Origin: Acidocella facilis ATCC 35904
GTDB lineage: Bacteria; Pseudomonadota; Alphaproteobacteria; Acetobacterales; Acetobacteraceae
Reading direction: 5' to 3'
Assembly (NCBI RefSeq): GCF_000687875.1
Contig: NZ_JHYG01000012.1
Span: forward strand, 1-64,000
DNA: 64,000 bases
Numbering within the stretch: position 1 is the first letter of the stretch; each line of letters opens with the position of its first letter. The notes under the pieces are model-generated. The model was given only the letters and a program-made list of their open reading frames with translations. It was not told where the DNA came from and searched no databases. Positions 61,639 through 64,000 of this stretch are shown piece after piece. The translations under genes and the position numbers were made by a program.

Positions 61639-63033
61639 TCAGTTTTTTCCCTTGCTGACATGCGCCCCCACGCCGCGCGGCAGGGAGAGGCAATCCAGCA
61701 CCCCGAGCAGCGCCAGCAGCGCCACCACCAGGAAGGCGATGCGGAACGGCCAGGCCGGGGCCGCCGGCGCCAGCGCCTCGCCCAGCCGCCAGGCGATGCC
61801 CCCCACCGCCACGCCGAGTCCCATCGCCAGCTGCGCGGCGGTGGAAAACAGCGTATTCGCCCCGGCCATCCGCGCCTGGGGCACATCCGCGAAGGCGATG
61901 GTGTTCAACGCCGTGAACTGCATCGAACGCGTCGCCCCGCCCAGAAACAGAATCGCGCAGATCACCGGCAGCGGCATGAACCGCCCCAGCCCGGCGCAAC
62001 AGGCCAGGGCGAGCGCGTTGAGCAGCCCGTTGAAGATCAGCACATTGCGAAACCCGAAGCGCCGCAGGATCGGCGTCGTCGCCGGTTTGATCAGCAGATT
62101 GCCCGCGAATACCGCCATCAGCAGGGTGCCGGCGGTGAACGCGTCATAGCCCAGCCCGATCTGGAACATCACCGGCAGCAGGAAGGGCACCGCGCCCACG
62201 CTCATCCGGAACAGGCCGCCGCCGAGAATGGTCACCGCGAAGCTTTTTACCCGCAGCACGGACAGATCCAGCAAGGGGGCGGCATGGTTGCGCATATGCA
62301 GCAGGGCGGCGGCCAGCAGCACGCCCCCGGCGAACCCCAAGGCCGCCACCTCCCGCCAGGGGATCCGCGCGCGGCTGAACAATTCCGCCATCGTCAGCAG
62401 GCAGACCAGCGCCAGCCCGGACAGCAGAAAGCCCCGCCTGTCGAACCGCGCCGGATGCGGCCCGCGCGTATCCGGCACCAGCCACCAGACCAGCCCGAAC
62501 GCCACCGCCCCCAGCGGCAAATTGAGGTAGAAGATCCAGCGCCAGCCGCCATGGTCCACCAGCAGCCCGCCCAGCGGCGGCCCCAGCACCGGCGCCACCA
62601 AAGCCGGCCAGACCAGCCAGGCGAAAATATCGATCAGTCGCGCCTTCGGCGTCACCCGCAGCACCACCAGCCGGCCCACCGGCGTCATCATCGCCCCGCC
62701 AACGCCTTGCAGGATGCGCAACAGCACGAATTCATCCAGCCCCCGCGCCAGCCCGCAGAGCAGCGAGGCCAGGGTGAACAGCGCGATCGCCAGCCCGAAC
62801 ACCCGGCGCGCGCCGAAGCGCTCCGCCATCCAGCCGCTGATCGGCATGAAAATGCCAAGTGTCAGCATATAGGCGCTGACGCCGCTATTCAGATCCACCG
62901 GCCGCACCGCGAAGCTGCGCGCCATTTGCGGCACCGCCGGGGTGATCGCGGTGGCGTCCAGATTTTCCATGAAATTCGTCCCGGCCACCAGCAGAGCCAG
63001 GATGGTGATCCGCGGTGGCGGCTCGGCCTGCAT
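61639..63033 (-). CDS. MFS transporter, DHA2 family
   Basis: 464-residue EmrB/QacA-type carrier with about 14 hydrophobic segments. The N-terminus NFMENLDATAITPAVPQMA matches the DHA2 motif in helix 1, followed by GWMAERFGARRVFG and RILQGVGGAMMTPVGR. DHA2 proteins usually export drugs or metabolites; here it may export a toxic aromatic intermediate or serve as an uptake carrier, which cannot be told. Nine bases separate it from the upstream IclR gene. Confidence 0.88.
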   Translation of the reverse strand: MQAEPPPRITILALLVAGTNFMENLDATAITPAVPQMARSFAVRPVDLNSGVSAYMLTLGIFMPISGWMAERFGARRVFGLAIALFTLASLLCGLARGLDEFVLLRILQGVGGAMMTPVGRLVVLRVTPKARLIDIFAWLVWPALVAPVLGPPLGGLLVDHGGWRWIFYLNLPLGAVAFGLVWWLVPDTRGPHPARFDRRGFLLSGLALVCLLTMAELFSRARIPWREVAALGFAGGVLLAAALLHMRNHAAPLLDLSVLRVKSFAVTILGGGLFRMSVGAVPFLLPVMFQIGLGYDAFTAGTLLMAVFAGNLLIKPATTPILRRFGFRNVLIFNGLLNALALACCAGLGRFMPLPVICAILFLGGATRSMQFTALNTIAFADVPQARMAGANTLFSTAAQLAMGLGVAVGGIAWRLGEALAPAAPAWPFRIAFLVVALLALLGVLDCLSLPRGVGAHVSKGKN

Positions 63034-63042
63034 CTTTACCCC

Positions 63043-63840
63043 CTACCGAAACGCCACCCGCCCCAGATGCGCCGCCGCCGCCTGCAATTCCGGCAAGGCG
63101 GTGTGCAGCAGCCAGCCCTGGTCACGATGCGCGGATTGGGTGGCGAGGTTGAGGGCCGCCAGCGCCTGCCCGTCCGGCCCGCGCACCGGCACGGCGATGG
63201 AGCGCAGCCCCGGCTCCAGCTCGCCATCCGTCATCGCCCAGCCCTGGTCGCGCACCCGCGCCAGCTCCGCCTGCAGCGCCTGCGTGTTGGTCAGGGTCTT
63301 GGCCGTGCGCGCGGCCAGCTCCGCCCCCGCCAGATAGGCCCGCAGCGCGTCCGGCGTGAGGGCAGCCAGTAAAACCCGCCCGTTGGAGGTGCAATAGCTC
63401 GGCAACATGCTGCCGATCAGCAGCGGCACCGAGATGATGCGCATCGTCTCCGCCCGGCACACATACAGCACCGCGCGGTGCCGGCTGCGCGTATCGAACA
63501 TCGCCAGCGAGCTGGATTCCCCCAGCCGGTCGCGCAGCGCCTCCACCACCGGCTGGCCGGCCCGCGCCAGCCTGTCGCCCAGCAGAAAGGCCCGGCCCAG
63601 CGGCAGCACGCCGGGGCAGAGCCGGTAGCTTGTCCCCTCCGCCGCCACATAGCCGAGCCGCTCCAGCGTAAACAGGCAGCGCCCCACCGCCGAGCGCGGC
63701 AGCCCGGTGAGCTTCGCCGCCTGGGTGACGCTCAACCCCTCCTGCCCCTCGAACGCCGCCAGCACCTCCAGCCCGCGCGCCAGCGAGGTCATGAAACGCG
63801 GGTCGAGCGCCTCTGCTTTTTCCTTGACTTCCTCAGCCAT
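63043..63840 (-). CDS. IclR-family regulator, PcaR-like
   Basis: 265-residue regulator. A winged helix-turn-helix (FMTSLARGLEVLAAFEGQEG, LSVTQAAKLTGLPRSAVGRC) and the effector domain (VLYVCRAETMRIISVPLLIG, CTSNGRVLLAAL) are typical of PcaR/PcaU/PobR proteins, which control protocatechuate and 3-oxoadipate genes. It is divergent from a CoA-transferase gene with a perfect palindrome between them, the arrangement expected for PcaR and pcaIJ. Confidence 0.9.
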   Translation of the reverse strand: MAEEVKEKAEALDPRFMTSLARGLEVLAAFEGQEGLSVTQAAKLTGLPRSAVGRCLFTLERLGYVAAEGTSYRLCPGVLPLGRAFLLGDRLARAGQPVVEALRDRLGESSSLAMFDTRSRHRAVLYVCRAETMRIISVPLLIGSMLPSYCTSNGRVLLAALTPDALRAYLAGAELAARTAKTLTNTQALQAELARVRDQGWAMTDGELEPGLRSIAVPVRGPDGQALAALNLATQSAHRDQGWLLHTALPELQAAAAHLGRVAFR

Positions 63841-63870
63841 TGGCGCGATATCTCCGATTAACGAACAGTT

Positions 63871-63887
63871 TAACCGATAATCGGTTA
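63871..63887. promoter_or_regulatory. perfect palindrome, PcaR-type operator candidate
   Basis: TAACCGATAATCGGTTA is a perfect 17-bp palindrome between the PcaR-like regulator and the CoA-transferase gene. Its CGATAATCG core matches the PcaR binding motif as I recall it from Pseudomonas putida. Confidence 0.6.
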
Positions 63888-63913
63888 TTCCGGGATTGGA
63901 CGCAAGAGGAAAT

Positions 63914-64000
63914 ATGCAAAAAATCTACGCGAGTCCTGAAGCCGCCCTCAAGGGCGTGTTGTTTGACGGGATGACGATCATGTCCGGCGGCTTCGGCCTC
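63914..64000 (+). CDS. 3-oxoacid/3-oxoadipate CoA-transferase subunit A, 5' end
   Basis: The first 29 codons of a gene running off the window, behind an AGAGGA site. The translation contains ALKGVLFDGMTIMSGGFGL, the strongly conserved N-terminus of the alpha subunits of succinyl-CoA:3-oxoacid and 3-oxoadipate CoA-transferases (PcaI/ScoA). The PcaR-like neighbour favours 3-oxoadipate, completing protocatechuate breakdown that begins with QuiC at 43.3 kb. Confidence 0.82.
   Translation, partial: MQKIYASPEAALKGVLFDGMTIMSGGFGL

Noticed and set aside
61660-63372. 570-codon Gln/Arg-rich plus-strand frame
   Set aside because: Antisense to the DHA2 transporter gene; its composition follows from that gene's codon use.

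Overview
The window is GC-rich, densely coding DNA from an alphaproteobacterium. Gene content (TlyA, an Xre/IrrE-type fatty-acyl regulator, Aat, OprB porin, quinate/shikimate genes, guanidine riboswitch) and repeat style suggest Acetobacteraceae or a close Rhodospirillales relative. That placement is inference from protein flavour, not a database match.

Left end (1-2.6 kb) is accessory and AT-richer. A complete IS5-family element with TTAA target duplication sits inside a gene whose remaining 3' part encodes a PD-(D/E)xK nuclease fold. Next come a decayed duplicate of the tlyA 3' end, a lone secreted protein and a perfect parS-like palindrome beside tlyA. From 2.6 to 9.6 kb is housekeeping DNA: tlyA, an ScfR/RamB-type regulator, an O-acyltransferase, aat and a YadGH-type exporter. 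Two families of structured intergenic repeats show compensatory changes between copies.

9.7-24.6 kb is carbohydrate catabolism: a ThDP enzyme divergent from 2,5-dioxovalerate (ketoglutarate semialdehyde) dehydrogenase, an AtoE-type carboxylate transporter, and a divergent cluster. One arm of the cluster is a sugar ABC transporter plus SDR. The other is a YihT-like aldolase, a zinc dehydrogenase, a YihV-like PfkB kinase, a GntR regulator and KdgD. The YihT/YihV pair resembles the core of sulfo-EMP sulfoquinovose catabolism, but with ABC uptake and two dehydrogenases and without a YihS isomerase.

25.2-36.6 kb is a guanidine assimilation locus: a ykkC (guanidine-I) riboswitch, a tiny leader ORF, carboxyguanidine deiminase subunits, a biotin-dependent guanidine carboxylase and allophanate hydrolase. 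Convergent to it is an ABC transporter of the type associated with urea/guanidine carboxylase, plus an LLM flavin monooxygenase.

36.7-42.5 kb holds a fatty-acid desaturase, a LysR regulator, an unrecognised protein, an SDR, a creatininase and IlvE. 42.6-64 kb looks like a hydroaromatic/aromatic acid utilisation region: a TetR regulator, a two-domain QuiC-type dehydroshikimate dehydratase, two shikimate dehydrogenase-like proteins, MFS carriers, TIM-barrel isomerases, an OprB porin, a Liv-type ABC system whose LivM, LivG and LivF are fused in one polypeptide, two KstD-like flavoproteins, a NIPSNAP protein and two IclR regulators. The window ends in the start of a 3-oxoacid/3-oxoadipate CoA-transferase subunit, where protocatechuate breakdown products would go.

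I saw no rRNA, tRNA, CRISPR array or prophage.
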